64,000 nucleotides of DNA, from positions 462,519,576 to 462,583,575 of the forward strand of contig CM077116.1 of assembly GCA_039619475.1 (NCBI GenBank), in the 5' to 3' direction. The position numbers and the translations under genes are program-made. This DNA is from Icerya purchasi. Lineage: Eukaryota > Arthropoda > Insecta > Hemiptera > Monophlebidae. Below the pieces are notes generated by a model that was not told where the DNA came from, made no database searches, and saw only the letters and a list, made by a program, of their open reading frames with translations. This document shows positions 1-12,954 of this stretch, one piece after another. Numbering within the stretch: the first letter of the stretch is position 1; each line of letters opens with the position of its first letter.

Positions 1-1300
1 TATTTAATTAGATTATTCTTAAGTTTATTATTGTAATAAGTGTACGCGTAATTTAGTATATGTTTATTAGCTGTGAATTTTAAAATGAACATGAGATATC
101 AGCAGATGTAAGTGCTTAACATCGAATACAAAGAAGCAATTATTCATAAAAAAGAAATACCTGAGAATTTCAAATACTCTGGCATTTATACCAATCCCTA
201 AAAAACCTACATCATAAATGTGTGCGGAATATCGAATAATTGTGGTAATGAGCCACATACTGAGGATATACTTCGTTCAATAATAAAGGCAAGAGCAAAA
301 CGAAGACTGAACACGCAGCTTAAGGAGGCACAGTATAAATTTGTCGCAAATAGGGCTACAAGAGTCTTACTAAAAGCTGTAGTAAAACGAGTACTTGACG
401 GAAAAGGAAAAATAATAGAGCATGTTTCATAGACTGCGAGAAAACGTTTAATCCCCTCTTTTGAATTTCACATTTTGAGATAGTTGTGTCAGTGCAGTTA
501 ATCAAACGAATCAAATAGTATTGAGTTTGATTATTAACCATGGAAATATTGTGTTTTAAAATTTCCTTGTTTTTTTTCTCTCCTTTTATCTCCTTGTAGG
601 GAAACAGAGACATTACGTGGATTCCCTTTATACTACATTAATCTCCGTTTATTGCGCTCTCAATAATTAACGTACCAAGACTTGTTCCTTACCATTCCGT
701 ACTGTTTAATTTTTCAGTCAGACTGCGCAATTTGATGCGCAGCTAAATATCGATGACGTACTGTAAATAAAACGGAATATTTTATAATATAGAATAAACG
801 ACTGGATTAGATAAAGAAGCCTTTTCATTACATTCGGTTAGATGCATTAAACTTCTGTCTCCAGTTAAATACTAATTCGGAAATTTTAAGGATCGGTTCA
901 AATCCCCCCCCCCCGAGGCTGCAACACTAAACGTGATAGGTGCTTTTGAAATATCTTTAGAAAATGCTGCTCGGATAGAGTGCTTTTAAAATTATTATTA
1001 CTTTTTTTTTTATGTTATCCATGGTTTTTTTTTAAACTAGTCTTATGAACAGAGGAAGTGATAATAGTGCAACGCGTAAAAAACCTGAACTGAATTGTAA
1101 TTAACAGTTATCGTAAATACTGATAAGAGGCATTTTTATCGGAACAATGACAATTCTTCTGACGACTATGTAACGGACGGCGAAAACAAGAATACAAATA
1201 AAAAATAATAAAGAATCGCGCACGGTGTATAGGTCAATAGAATCGGTCCATCGAGTCTGTCAGAACGAAAAAAACAGTGTTATACATACAGCTATGCGTG

Positions 1301-1320
1301 TATATATATATATATATATA
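1301..1320. repeat. (TA)n microsatellite
   Basis: Ten TA units, followed by degenerate ACACATA and TGTATA repeats up to about 1385. The short open frames over it are low-complexity artefacts. Confidence 0.9.
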
Positions 1321-3283
1321 CGAACGCACACATATATATGTATATATGCGCGTGTGTATGCGAGTATGTGTAAACATATATGGAAATATCATGTTGAAGA
1401 GAAATGGCATGGATGAAGACTTTGACCTAACAAGGAATACAATAGCAATGGATAATTGTATATATATCTTATTTGTGTCATTAGGTTGATGGCTGATCTG
1501 TTTCAAATTGACAATTCCGCATGCTGCTTGCCTGCGAGTGAGTAACAGAGAAGGAAAGTAATCGGAGTACTCTCCGATATTGTAACAACGCAGTTATTAG
1601 GTATATGAATGTGTAATCTGCGTGAAATCATAAGCTAATTTAAAATGTCGAAGAAACAATTATTTTTTAATTTTTTTTTTTTTTTTGTATTTTGAAAATT
1701 AATTTAAACATTAATATAATTATTGGTCGAATAGTAAACAAACAAAAAAAATTAAAACCTTTCCAGTTGTAATTTTTTAAAAAGCGGTGCGATCTTTTGA
1801 TCGTATTTTTATTATTGGTCATCTGGCCGGGCAAATTCCTAGCGTATTAAGTTTTTTTATTTTCTTGTTTTTTTTTTGTAATATCGTAAAATTCAAGAGA
1901 TCATACGCGATTGAAATAATAATAGGAAAATGACGAAAATAAAAAAGAGGAAACTTCAAATATCAGATATATGAAGTACATCGAATTATTCGACAGAAAA
2001 ATTATCATTTAGCCGTAACGTACTATGTTATCATGATGTCACGATAAAAAATTATTCGATTTTTTAAGTTATTTTTCGCGATTTATTATTACGTTTTACG
2101 TGTAATCTAAAAATCAAACTGTCACGAAAAATTAGTAATTTCCATAGAAGTAGTCCAAAAAATTAGGTAAACACGCTGGCATGATTATTCTCCTCGGTTA
2201 AGTACTGAAGTACTCATATGTCGAATATGTGACACGAAGACCTTGAAAAGCACGGAGGTCACATTAAAAATATTGCTTGTTAAGAAAAACATCATCATAC
2301 TGACCCACTCTGGTCGAACTGTCGAAGCAGGTGAATAAGACGAATGCTGTGCCGTACACGTAAAACTAACAATAGAACGCAATCGATAAATAAGGGGCAC
2401 CAGCCAAGGAATATTGTAATGCCCGAGGACGCTTCTTGCGTAATCAGTAAAACGTGGCAATCACCTTCGCATACAAAAGACGGTCATCACGGTTTGGCGT
2501 CAAAGTCCTGTTATCCGAGCAGTCTTTAATTTTACTCATTTTTTCGTAATAAATTAATGAATAAAATTATAAAGATAAATACACGAGACTTCTTAAGAAA
2601 GAATATTTAAAATATGCTGGAAACGTCTTTTCGGAGGAATGTCGAATCGTCCGTTAGAAAGGAGAAAATAAGTATTAGTAGAGATTAATGTAGCATATAC
2701 GGTCTGAAAAAGAAGAAGAAAAATATCAATAAAAACAAACGCAAAGCCATCTTTGAGAATTAGAATAAACCGGACCACCTATTTTTTCCGCCAAATGCAA
2801 CTGCTGATTACTAGTACCGGACATCATTTGCATGTTCAGTTTTTATTGACGTTGTGATTTTTGTGTGACGGCCTTGCTGATTTTACTGGTATTTTATAGA
2901 TTTTCGTTTATTTATTTATTTTTTTTTATTGTATTCTTACGATGTTTATAAAAAATTAAGAGGTTATAAAATCGATTAAAATTATAAAAACAAGTCCGGG
3001 TTAAAATGTTTAACGTATCATTAAAATTATATGAACTTTCCGATATTGCGCGGTAAAAGTCATTCCGCGCTAAAGGCAAGTGACTGTTTAAGATCACGGA
3101 GAAAAAGCGTAACACTTTACTTATGAGTTTAAAGGAAAAAATAAAAAAATACACAGAACAATGAAAAATTAAAAATTATTTTCCCGGTTATTACGAAAAC
3201 ATTATACATTGTCATTAGGACGGAACATTAAAGCGAATTAAATATCTATTTCCCCTATCCTAAAGCGAAATACGGAATAACGT

Positions 3284-3299
3284 CCCCCCCCCCCCCCCC
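3284..3299. repeat. Poly-C run of 16
   Basis: A 16-nt C run in A+T-rich DNA. Similar runs lie at 904-914 and 6802-6818. In this window such runs are often inside hAT-type MITEs, but I found no terminal repeats or target duplication for these three. Confidence 0.85.
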
Positions 3300-6200
3300 A
3301 ATTGGTACACCATCTGAATAGTATACTCGGATTGAACGACTCTTCATCTGTGTAAGTGAAGTCAATGTCTTTTACATATCCGTAAATCAACGAAAGGCGT
3401 GGGGTAATGTTCAACTTTCGATCAAAATGATTACTATTATTACGAGGCTGCCACTTAATCGCCTATCACCTCCTCTCAGAGTTGGCTTCTCAGATGAGAG
3501 ATATGTTCGCATTCCGATGATGTCAACATTCCTGAAGATGCTGATTACACGTATTTATTAGCCGTTGGAAGTATGCGATGCCGCAAAATAATCTTACACG
3601 GACTTTGTGCTTTTACCGGGATAATTACTCAGCATTATGTGTACGGTATGTTCGCTGTTACATTCGTCGAAAATCAACATGTTTATACACGTATATATTT
3701 TATGTTGCACTATTAGCTTACAATTGAATCTTTTATTAGATTCACCTTGTCACCGGTTAATTCGTTTTCCCGTAGTCCGAGAAATAATAATAAAGAAAAA
3801 AAAAAATGGCAATGACTTGAACTCGCCAAATCTAATAAAACCATTTCACTTCTTACCCATGTGCCGTGCCTATAAATAAACAGTCGAAAAGTTTTCCAAT
3901 CCTCAACAAAATTTTCGACTGTACTATCTTCCGAAAATGAAATATGCTAAACCGTTTTATTCCAGACAGTAATTAAGGCTGCTTTCTAGACCCGCAAAGT
4001 CGAGTCAGGTCAAACTTTCAGCATGTCGACGAAATCCCATAGATTTAACGAGAAAGCACTCGAGACCTTGATGAAGTGAAATTATCCCAAGGACTAGCGT
4101 ATTCATAAAATACCACATTTTCAAATCTGCAACATCGTTTACTTTCCGGCATCACTTCGACGTTCAGTATAAAATTCTGTTAAAATCAGCGATTAAGTCG
4201 AAAACTGCACGTTGGACCAGGATGTGTCGTTATCGCTTTCCTTTTTTACTTCTCTCTGCAATTATATACAACATATTTTTAAACTCCTATCTGGGTGGAT
4301 AACGCATTGAAGTTTTTTGTGGAACTTGTATTCTGCCGACCCTTCACTCACTCAGCGTGTGTAACTGTTGAAATTATTCCATTCCCGCTCGTTAACGCTA
4401 TCCCCACCCCCACCTACCCGTCGGGATATACCGTAGCACAACAGCGTCATTATAAACTGTAACTAGGTAACAACGTTATATTGAAGAAAAAATAGCTACG
4501 AATCCAATATTGAGAGTTTACAACGTTTGAAAAGCGTATGTTTAATGAATTTAAAACTAAAAACAATTCTTATTAATTATTTAAATTTTATAATTATTCC
4601 GAAAATGTTGTCGCGATATCATCATCTCGGCGGCGAAGATTATGTTCGGTAATGTAAAGATATCAGTCGAGCTGGAACACATTAATTTAACGACACATAT
4701 GTTCTGTAAGTCAGTCATACGTAAAAGCTATATTCTTATCGGATTAACGTAAAGGATAGCTCACTGCAATTCCAGAGGTGGAATGCTCGTTTTGTCCGAC
4801 TCTAATCACTCTGCCCTGTTCTACAAACCTTCGAATCCCTTTGGCTGGTAATTATTTTTCTATCGAAATCGGAGAGAAGCCGGCGGAATGGTGGTAGGTA
4901 AACGTGACTTGGTCAAAAGTTAAGAAACGATCTAACGGTAGCGGTGTTTAAGAAAACTAACGCAAGGTGTTCAGCATAGATCTGGTGCGTGTAATTGTAA
5001 GATCAATAACCGGCGGCATAAAAAAAAGAAAACGACATAAAGTAATTTTTCCTTTCATCCGGCACGTTTAAATCAGATTACAGCTCCAGTTAAACACAAT
5101 AATTACGCTCCGAGCAAACGGTATAGCGGAAATGCATAAAAAATTTACCGTTATGATCGTGCTCGCTGTTCCCCCGTTGACACATGTTAAAACACGTGCG
5201 TTCTCGCCTTATGCGCGACTAATGCTAGTCATTATTTCGGCCAAGTGTACATTTTGTAACTACGATAGCTATCAGTTATTAATAAATGATTTAATGTAAA
5301 CTATTATATCGATCATTTAGAATATTAGGTTTTATACACACATACACGCATTATATTCCAGTGAAATTAAATCGAAATTCAATCAAAATTTGAATTATTT
5401 CTCTTTTAAATCGACTGCTAACAACACAACTGTCGTGTTGATAAGTGTATAAACAATTTCTGCGTATTGAACTGAACGACTCTCGTAACTCTCAAATAAA
5501 ATCCATACAATCTCGGTCAATTAACCTGTTTAAACATTTGTAATCAAACAATGTTTCGCGTGTCCGGATGGGGAAATTTTTTTCCAATTTTTTTTTTTTT
5601 TTTATACATATGTGTGGGGTTACACAGTTATTAAGGATGAAAAGATATGTTGTAAACCCTTCAATGGGACGTCGTGACTTCTTGTCGTACACGCCAACGC
5701 GCAGTCCGGTAGTGCTAGAGAGAAAATTTTACGCGGAACGCGAACATGTGCAGAGGTGAAACGTTCATTGTTATCTAAGTGCACATAGTTTGATAGGCGT
5801 AATTTCCGAGATTATTCCTCTTAATTTTTATTTCTATTTCGTCGGGAGATTGTCAATTCGCAACCAGCGCAATCTAGTCAGTTGGTTAATGCTCCCGTTC
5901 GAGAAAAAATAAAAGTAGTGGTGTGCAGTAGGACATTACCTCGTATAAGAGAATGATAAGGTAAAATATGCCCGTACATATTGTAATATATTGCAGACAA
6001 TGTCGAAGTAAATAATTCAATGAATTAGTAAAACACACTTGAAATAATTTAAAAATCGAAATGTGCAATAATAAAAAATAAATGTAGAACAGCGAAAAAT
6101 GGTCGTGTAAATGAGATCCTATTGTCGGCTTGGGGTAATTGGACCGTCCGAAATCGAGTTTCGCATCCCGAGAGATCTAGGCATCAAGGACGCGACGTTA

Positions 6201-8574
6201 GAAAACGAAAGCATGAAATAAGAGCAGGGTGTGGGCCGAAAATTGGCAGTTTTTAGTTGGTTTTTATGAGAGAAAGAGAGAGAGAGAAAGTGATGACAAA
6301 CCGAAAAAAAACGGACGAAACTCTCATCCGGTCGAAGAAAGTAGATTAATAAGTTACTGGTCGATTATAAAGTTCGCGATCGTTGAGTCTGAAAAGCAAA
6401 CGATAGACGTCGAGCTAAGCGACTTATCGGAATTTCATTGAAATCTCCAACCCGCGAATTCGTCGAAGTCATCGGACTCGCGGGGTCAGCAGCCATTCGT
6501 GCAATGGCGAAACGTACAATTTTAATATACTTTTACTAGTCATCGTTTATTTTCGTATTTTTGTATAAGTTTAATTAATTCTGGTTTTACTGGTCGTCAC
6601 GCTAGGATATTTGTAAGAAATGTAATTAATACAAATTATGATATAATGAAAAAAAATATATAAATTCATTATTTATAAAAAATAAAAAAAAATTATTAAA
6701 AATAATAATAGTAATATTAATAGTGGTGATGATAATAACAAAATTAAAGTATTTGACTAAGTAATAGAAAACCTAACAAAATCATTACGGATTCCGTGGA
6801 GCCCCCCCCCCCCCCCCCGAGGGCAAATTAGGTTAATATTTGTATAACTTTCTTTTCCCGAGGAAAGTATGAACCAAACAACACCGCGATAAAAACGTTA
6901 CAATATAATAGGTGATATACTATATTTAGACGCTGAAGCAATGTTTGAATTGCTATAGACCGATATGCTTGGAAAACACAAAAAGCATATTTTAAGCATA
7001 ATGAAAAGAAAAAAAAAAATTACGAAAAAATGGAAATTCCAGGGCAATTTTTACAGCGCGCAAGGACATGTATGATTTCATGAGAGCGTCTCTGTCTGGT
7101 TAATTATTCGATCAGCGTTTAGCGGCATCTCAGGACTGCGATGTATTCATCTGGAATACGATGGAATACTGCGAAAGACATGACAGAATAGAAAGCCACG
7201 ACGAAGAGGTTATTCTTCACCACGCGTCATTCACGGATGATTAATATTTTTAATCACTTTATTCATACAGGTCTTCCCATTTTTGTATATTGATAATAAA
7301 CACAAATACCAAATAAGCTGAAAAAGACGGAAATATATTAATTTGCAAAACAAAATCGACATATTTCAGAGTGATGAAATAAGTAACTCTGGAATGAGTC
7401 GATTTAACCCTTTTTTACTTTCGAAAATTAATATATTTCTGTCTCTTTCGGCTTCTTTTGTATTTCTGTTCAGTACCAATACACAGAAACGGACTGTGTA
7501 ACTCGGAGATCGAAATATTTTATTACGAACGATTAGAAATATTAATAATGCCCGAAAATAAAACCTCGAAAGAAATAACAGAGCGTTCGCTTTACAGTAT
7601 AATCCATCATTTTCAAGATAGTATCTGCGCCACTTTTCTTTTTATTTGAAACGCTAACCGAAAATAATAATTATACAGACGGCAGTTCGAATGAAATTTG
7701 AATTATCCGGTTTACGGCGTCTTGCAAAATCATACGAAAATCTCCGGAAACAATTGAGGTAATTAAACAGGCCGTCGTGTACGCTGTAAAAAATACACTG
7801 AAATCCGAATACAGTCTGCTCATCTACAGTCGTAGCTGAAATATCATTGGCTGTATCTGTCACAAAGGCTTTCTTAATGATTTTGCTCTGTCAGTAATTT
7901 TAGCACATTCTGCTCGTTTCAATAATGACGCTAAAAATTTATTTCGTTTTTAAGAGCGAAGAATTTTTAACCAGAGGTAACTTTAGATATAATATACTTT
8001 TGAGAATTTATTATACCGGCTAATTGAAGAAAATAGAAAAAATTTTAATACAATTTTAACAAAAAAAAATGTAACGTTGTTACTTTTATTTTAAAAAAAT
8101 GAATCACAGTATTCTATATTTTTTATGAGAAAGAACTTAAAATTATCCATAAACGGAATACTGCCTTAACTGAAATATTACGAAAGGCATAATAGCCAAA
8201 TGTATAAGATAAAAATTCCCTCTACTAATCTATCTCATTGACAATGGATAACGCGCATAGCGTATAACGTAACCGGCCATTGTGGATACTTTCGGATTTT
8301 TTTTCGTTTACGTATTAAACATTTTCGTTCATTTATTTATTTTATTTTTTTTAGCTTTAAATAAATATGATCGGTAAACCCCGTACGAAACAATATAAAA
8401 ATTACGAGATACATTCCGCTTAGTCATTTTATATTTAGAACATGGTTATTTCGTTAGAATATGTGTGTTTGTAGTGTGTATATTTATTTATATGATATAT
8501 ACATAAAACGAGAAATCTATTTTAAGTAATGAAAATATTAGGATAGGATTAATATCGCACACGCGCAAGTAATA

Positions 8575-8576
<2 letters not shown>

Positions 8577-8605
<29 letters not shown>
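8577..8605. repeat. Poly-T run of 29
   Basis: An uninterrupted T run. It could be the A tail of a minus-strand retroelement, but no element was recognised on its 3' side. Confidence 0.85.
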
Positions 8606-10036
8606 GTTTATAAAAAGTTCCAAACTGATAAATTAGTTAAAATTTTTTATTTAATACAACGCCACTTTTTTATGTGTTTTATTTAAATTTTGTTTGGAAA
8701 ATACTCTAATTTAGGAAAAATCATGTTAAATAATCAGGGGAAAAACACCGGTGACTACAGATTGGCACGTTGTACCTGTAAAAAAAGAGCGAAAGAAAAC
8801 TCTCGTACGAATAAAGTGATTTTCGTTTTTGGTCCACCTTTTTTATTTGCTCTTTGTTTAGCGTTAAAAATAATTAGCTACCGGAAAAAACCGCGATGTT
8901 AATATTTCATTAATTATACTTTTTTATTTATTTCCCGCTTGGAATTTCTTATTATTAATTTTATTTACATATATTAAAAATTAAACTAAAAATAAATGTC
9001 TCTAACCGAAAAATCAGTCAAAAACTAATAAATGAACATAAATCTGCGCAGTCATTCTCAAAATTAATTTGTAACGCAAAACCGAAAAAGGAAATTAATA
9101 ATTCTACAATTTTACACGTGTGCATGAAGGATGGAATATAATAAAAATTTTTGTCGAAATACACAAAATGCATGCACAATCGCGGGGAATAATTTATAAT
9201 CGTTCAGTTAATATACGGCGAACGTTACAATTATTCTGTAATTTTTCCCCACTTTATTACGTGTGTTTTTTCCTTAAAATTTTATTCCGATAATTGAAAT
9301 GCTCTCTTGGTAAAATAAAAAAAGAAAAAAAAAGTAATGCGAGACAAATTTTAAATGAATATTGCCGATCAATGTTTAATATCCACCATTTTCAAGTTAA
9401 TCTCTCACTTTAGTTAAATTAAGAAAAGAACACGAGTTTTGTTGGGTTTTTTTTTCTTCTTGGACGTATGTAATAACATTTGATAAATAATTAATCTCTC
9501 TTTCTGAACAATACTAAACGAAAAATTTTAAGTAAATTTAGTATTTGGTAATCTTTTCCGCTTAGGAAGGGTCCAGAATCATACCAATAAGATTTTTTTA
9601 AATATCTCCATAAAAAACAACAATATTATTGTTAACATTTTCTTACTATATTACAACACAAAAAATATAATTTATATAACTATAGACGGTTAATATTATT
9701 TATATCGTGTAAATACCGTATAAGACGGCTAATTTTCCTCCCTCACACTACACACATTGATCGAATCTAGATAGAGTGTACTCCTCTAACGGTATGTGTT
9801 TAACCAATGAAAATAGCGTAATAAAAAACACATTTAGTTTACGTTAATAAGTCAAGTATAACCTGTAAGAAGAATAAAATTCATAAATTCAATTAAGTCC
9901 CGTCTCTTAGCAGTAGTCTTTAAGATTACATACAGACTTTATCTCTTTATAAATGTAAAGGCACATTTTATCAGATCTTATTGTTATTTGTTTTCATTAT
10001 TGACGAATAAATACATCACTTAGTGGGGAGGGGGGA

Positions 10037-10042
<6 letters not shown>

Positions 10043-10067
<25 letters not shown>

Positions 10068-10068
10068 T
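10043..10068. repeat. (TA)n microsatellite
   Basis: A run of TA dinucleotides just after a G-rich stretch. Confidence 0.9.
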
Positions 10069-10650
10069 CTTAAACGATAATGTATTACTTTAAAATTACC
10101 AAATTTACTTACAAAAACGAAATCAGCTACACAAAACGTAAATGAAAACGTTTTGTTAAATGATACCTTCAGGCATGTAAACAAACGTTTGTGAAACAAA
10201 CATCAACGTAAATTCAACAACAAACTACTGAATGCCACTGTCGCGGAGTTTTGTTGAAAGAAAACCGAACCGCTCACTGAATGAGTATTATGAGTGTCTG
10301 TCTTCCTCGCCTGTAGTATAAACCTGAAAAATAGGTACAACCTGTCGTTCCGATTTACAATTGAACAGAGAGAACAAGAAAAGGTAACAGCATTCACAGT
10401 CATCTGCAAACGATCCGATCTCGAACGAACGAAGAATTACGCGACTGTTTCGTTGGGCTTGCCTTGTTATTATTTTCTCATCATATCCATTTCTAGTATT
10501 ATTTCTCGTACGCTAAGCCTGGATAATTGTTTCTTTGTCAGCTGTGAACTACTTCTGTTTCTTTCTTCCCAACTTTTGTAGTTTTTTTCACTTTTTTTTT
10601 TTATAATATATACACAACATTATTATAGGTACAATACATTATTGCATTAT

Positions 10651-10676
10651 TATATATATCTATATATATCTATCTA

Positions 10677-10708
<32 letters not shown>
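10651..10708. repeat. Compound (TA)n and (TATC)n microsatellite
   Basis: TA runs interrupted by several TATC units and then a longer pure TA run. The open frame across it is low complexity and is not treated as a gene. Confidence 0.85.
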
Positions 10709-10710
<2 letters not shown>

Positions 10711-11779
10711 CAATATAGGTTTTTTTTTGTTTTGCACTGTTTTCCCTTCTTAGTGATCGTTTTAATCATTGCGTTTTATCACTTATTCTATCTACAAGAT
10801 TTCGTGATTATTAGAACGTATCACCGTTGTCGGATAATACTGACATCATTTCGGAATACATATTACAATATAGTGCCTATGGCGACTATTTAAAACCGGA
10901 ACTGGATTCTATGAATTCGATTTTCTTTGATAATGGATTCCGCGATTATTAAAGAATGGTCCCTTTTTCATGCAAAATTTCGTAGTAAGCAGTTTTAATG
11001 AAAAAATACGTTTTTTTGCTTTTCTTCTCTATTAAAATACAACCAAAAAAATAATAAACTTTTAAACTTTACCTCAAAAAATAAAAGAAACGTTACCAAA
11101 TGAATCGTATTTTAAACGTTGATTTGGAGTTTCATAATCTTCGAACACTCCTCTGAGGCCATAGCTGTCGATGGTAAGTTAGACTTGGCACACTGATAAG
11201 TCTGAACTATTTTTTGGTAAAACTGTGTGTAAAATTTTAAAAAAAATTTAATTCGTTAAAATGACTTCAGACTAACAACCTGAGCGATATTTTCGACGGC
11301 GAATTAATTAACTATTGAAAAATTACATTTATATCTGATTAACAATGAAATATTTTTGTATTTATGGTTTATTTCTTAATTTCAATAGTCATCGTGTAAA
11401 AGCGATAAATATCACTATTAAATTACAAAAGGAAGAAAAACAAAATACGATTTCATCGCGTACGTCTTTGTACCTTTTATAAAAATATTTTCACACTAGA
11501 CGAACTAGGTCATAGAAAATTTTTTCGAGACGCTGGTCATGATGACTTGTATGGGGAGCTAGTTAAAGGAGAGATTATTGGAAATAGATCAAGTTGGATA
11601 ACTTTTTAACTGATCTATAATATCAGGAAGAAGGGGAGGTAGCAGTATGCTATTAAGTACAGCAGCCGGTAATAAGTTGTTTTTTTTTTTTGGTTTGCGC
11701 CTTGCGAAGGCTTCGTAGGTTGACGATTCATCGAACAATTTTTATTCGCCGATTTCAGGAACATATGAACCGCGATAAT

Positions 11780-12200
11780 TTTTGAATGGCAAATCTCTAC
11801 AATCTGTTGTCCACGCTTTGGACATCATTTGTTTCCTACATCGCTCTTTATTCTCGCTTATATCTTCCCCGTTTTGCCCTCTCCACCCTTCTACTTATTA
11901 TTTTATATATGACACGCTGATTATACTTTTTTGTCAATCTGAATGTTCCTCTTTCTACTCGCCACCTTTACCAATATAGACCACCCGTATTCCTTACAGC
12001 ACGTTCTTCATTCGTTCCTTTTCCTCTCCTATTATATCGGTTCTTGTACCTTCTATTATATCGGTTCTTGTACCTTCTATTATATCGGTTCTTGTACCTT
12101 TTATTATATCGATTCTTGTACCTTTTTTGTCTGCTCTCTGTAAAGATCTGATTACACTTTGCTTACATTCCCTAGTTCTCAGGCTAATGTCCTCGTCGTC
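11780..12200 (+). pseudogene. I-like LINE, 3' end of ORF2 (C-terminal domain)
   Basis: A 5'-truncated, frameshifted copy of the C-terminal end of an I-like non-LTR retrotransposon ORF2. The reading FSLISSPFCPLHP is followed by a cysteine-containing stretch and SSFYS. In another frame it continues as HPYSLQHVLHSF. The same order (SSP, CPLHP, cysteine and histidine knuckle, FYS or LYS, then IPVPYCASYIL-like) is seen at 36590-36904, 27535-27787 on the minus strand, and in the longer LINE at 54700-54965. The family uses this region as a nucleic-acid-binding knuckle. The end of the fragment is interrupted by a 24-bp tandem repeat. The A-rich stretch near 12230 may be the old tail. Confidence 0.6.
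12031..12126 (+). repeat. 24-bp tandem repeat, four copies
   Basis: Four units with period exactly 24 bp begin at 12031, 12055, 12079 and 12103. The fourth differs by a few bases. The period is a multiple of three, so the open frame across it reads YYIGSCTF four times (YYIDSCTF last). It lies in the decayed LINE 3' fragment. Confidence 0.9.
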
Positions 12201-12204
12201 AATC

Positions 12205-12780
12205 CAAAAAAGCTAACCAACAACGAAAACAGAAAAAAAAAACTGAAAAACTAGATCGGTTTTATGTGCTAGTTGATTAACGTCATCAGTCCGAAGCGGA
12301 AGTGATTTTAATTTTCAAATTACTTTTAAACGTCTTTAGGAGGAGGAGGATCCTTGCGGGGGGACCTTTGTATTTTCCGATATATTTCGCATAGCCTTCT
12401 AAACGGTCGCTATTTGAAAACTCTCCTGAACGACTTTACGGAAAGGGTCTTGTATGATAATTCGTCTAACGATCGTTCATTTTAACGCGCCTTAAATTAA
12501 AACGATAAATTATGACGCATATCGATCGCATTCTGTCACTGTAGCGTATTAAAAATTTAAAATAGACGTAATTTTAAAAAAAAAAAAAACCGCGAAACAG
12601 TAAATAGAAAAGTTTGTCTAATAAAATGTTTCTAGGGGTCGTTTAAATATAACCGGCCTTAGGATCCGTTTATTAAAGCGACGAAAATTAAACAATAAAT
12701 TATTACAGAGAATCACTTAACGATTATGTGTAGGTTAAGATAAAAAATCGGCTTAGTTCATAATATTTCTGGTTGCCTAT
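12205..12780. other. No gene seen between two LINE 3' ends
   Basis: A+T-rich sequence with a G-rich patch near 12340-12362 and short A runs. It may include 3' untranslated sequence of the upstream fragment and unrecognised decayed LINE sequence upstream of 12781. Confidence 0.5.
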
Positions 12781-12954
12781 TTTTTGCCTATACTGCGACA
12801 AGATGAAAAACTGATCAGAGAAGGAGGAAAAGTCGAGAAGAAGAGAAGAACAGGAAGACCAAGGAATAAGTGCATGAAACAGATTACTAAAGATACGGGA
12901 TACCAAAAAAAGATGAATGAAAACAGAATAGAATGGAGGAAATTCAATGATTGA
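12781..12954 (+). pseudogene. RTE-like LINE, extreme C-terminus of reverse transcriptase protein
   Basis: One open frame of 57 codons ends at a TGA at 12952. It reads KVEKKRRTGRPRNKCMKQ, then TKDTG, and ends RIEWRKFND. A basic RRxGRPRxxW-like block followed by a short tail ending in WR is typical of the C-terminus of RTE-type endonuclease and reverse transcriptase proteins of arthropods. Here the usual Trp is Cys. The copy is 5'-truncated: no reverse transcriptase core lies upstream. A short TTGATTGATT repeat follows the stop and may be the element's simple-repeat tail. It likely belongs to the same broad clade as the minus-strand copy at 26080-27200. Confidence 0.65.

Larger units (their letters stand above)
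1..11779. other. Long stretch without a recognisable gene
   Basis: I see no convincing protein-coding gene, RNA gene or transposon here. Open frames are all under 100 codons, lack family motifs and mostly overlap on both strands. The stretch holds TA microsatellites, a 29-nt T run, and C runs of 11, 16 and 17 nt starting at 904, 3284 and 6802. It could be intergenic or intronic, and decayed repeats that I do not recognise may be present. Confidence 0.6.

Noticed and set aside
890..960. B-box-like GGTTCAAATCC followed by a C run.
   Set aside because: No A box at a suitable distance and no tRNA fold; a single 11-bp match is weak.
2185..2529. Overlapping open frames on both strands in a slightly G+C-richer patch.
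   Set aside because: No splice sites, motif or strand preference; both strands are equally open, which suggests chance.
5629..5757. Possible exon between TTACACAG and GTGAAA with an open frame.
   Set aside because: The donor is weak and the polypyrimidine tract is a plain T run; no recognisable protein.
5870..5905. tRNA-like TAGTCAGTTGGTTAATGC.
   Set aside because: An A-box-like stretch without a B box; at most a truncated SINE.
11124..11173. GTAAGT donor-like site at 11173 after a G+C-richer patch.
   Set aside because: No convincing acceptor lies upstream and the frame is short.
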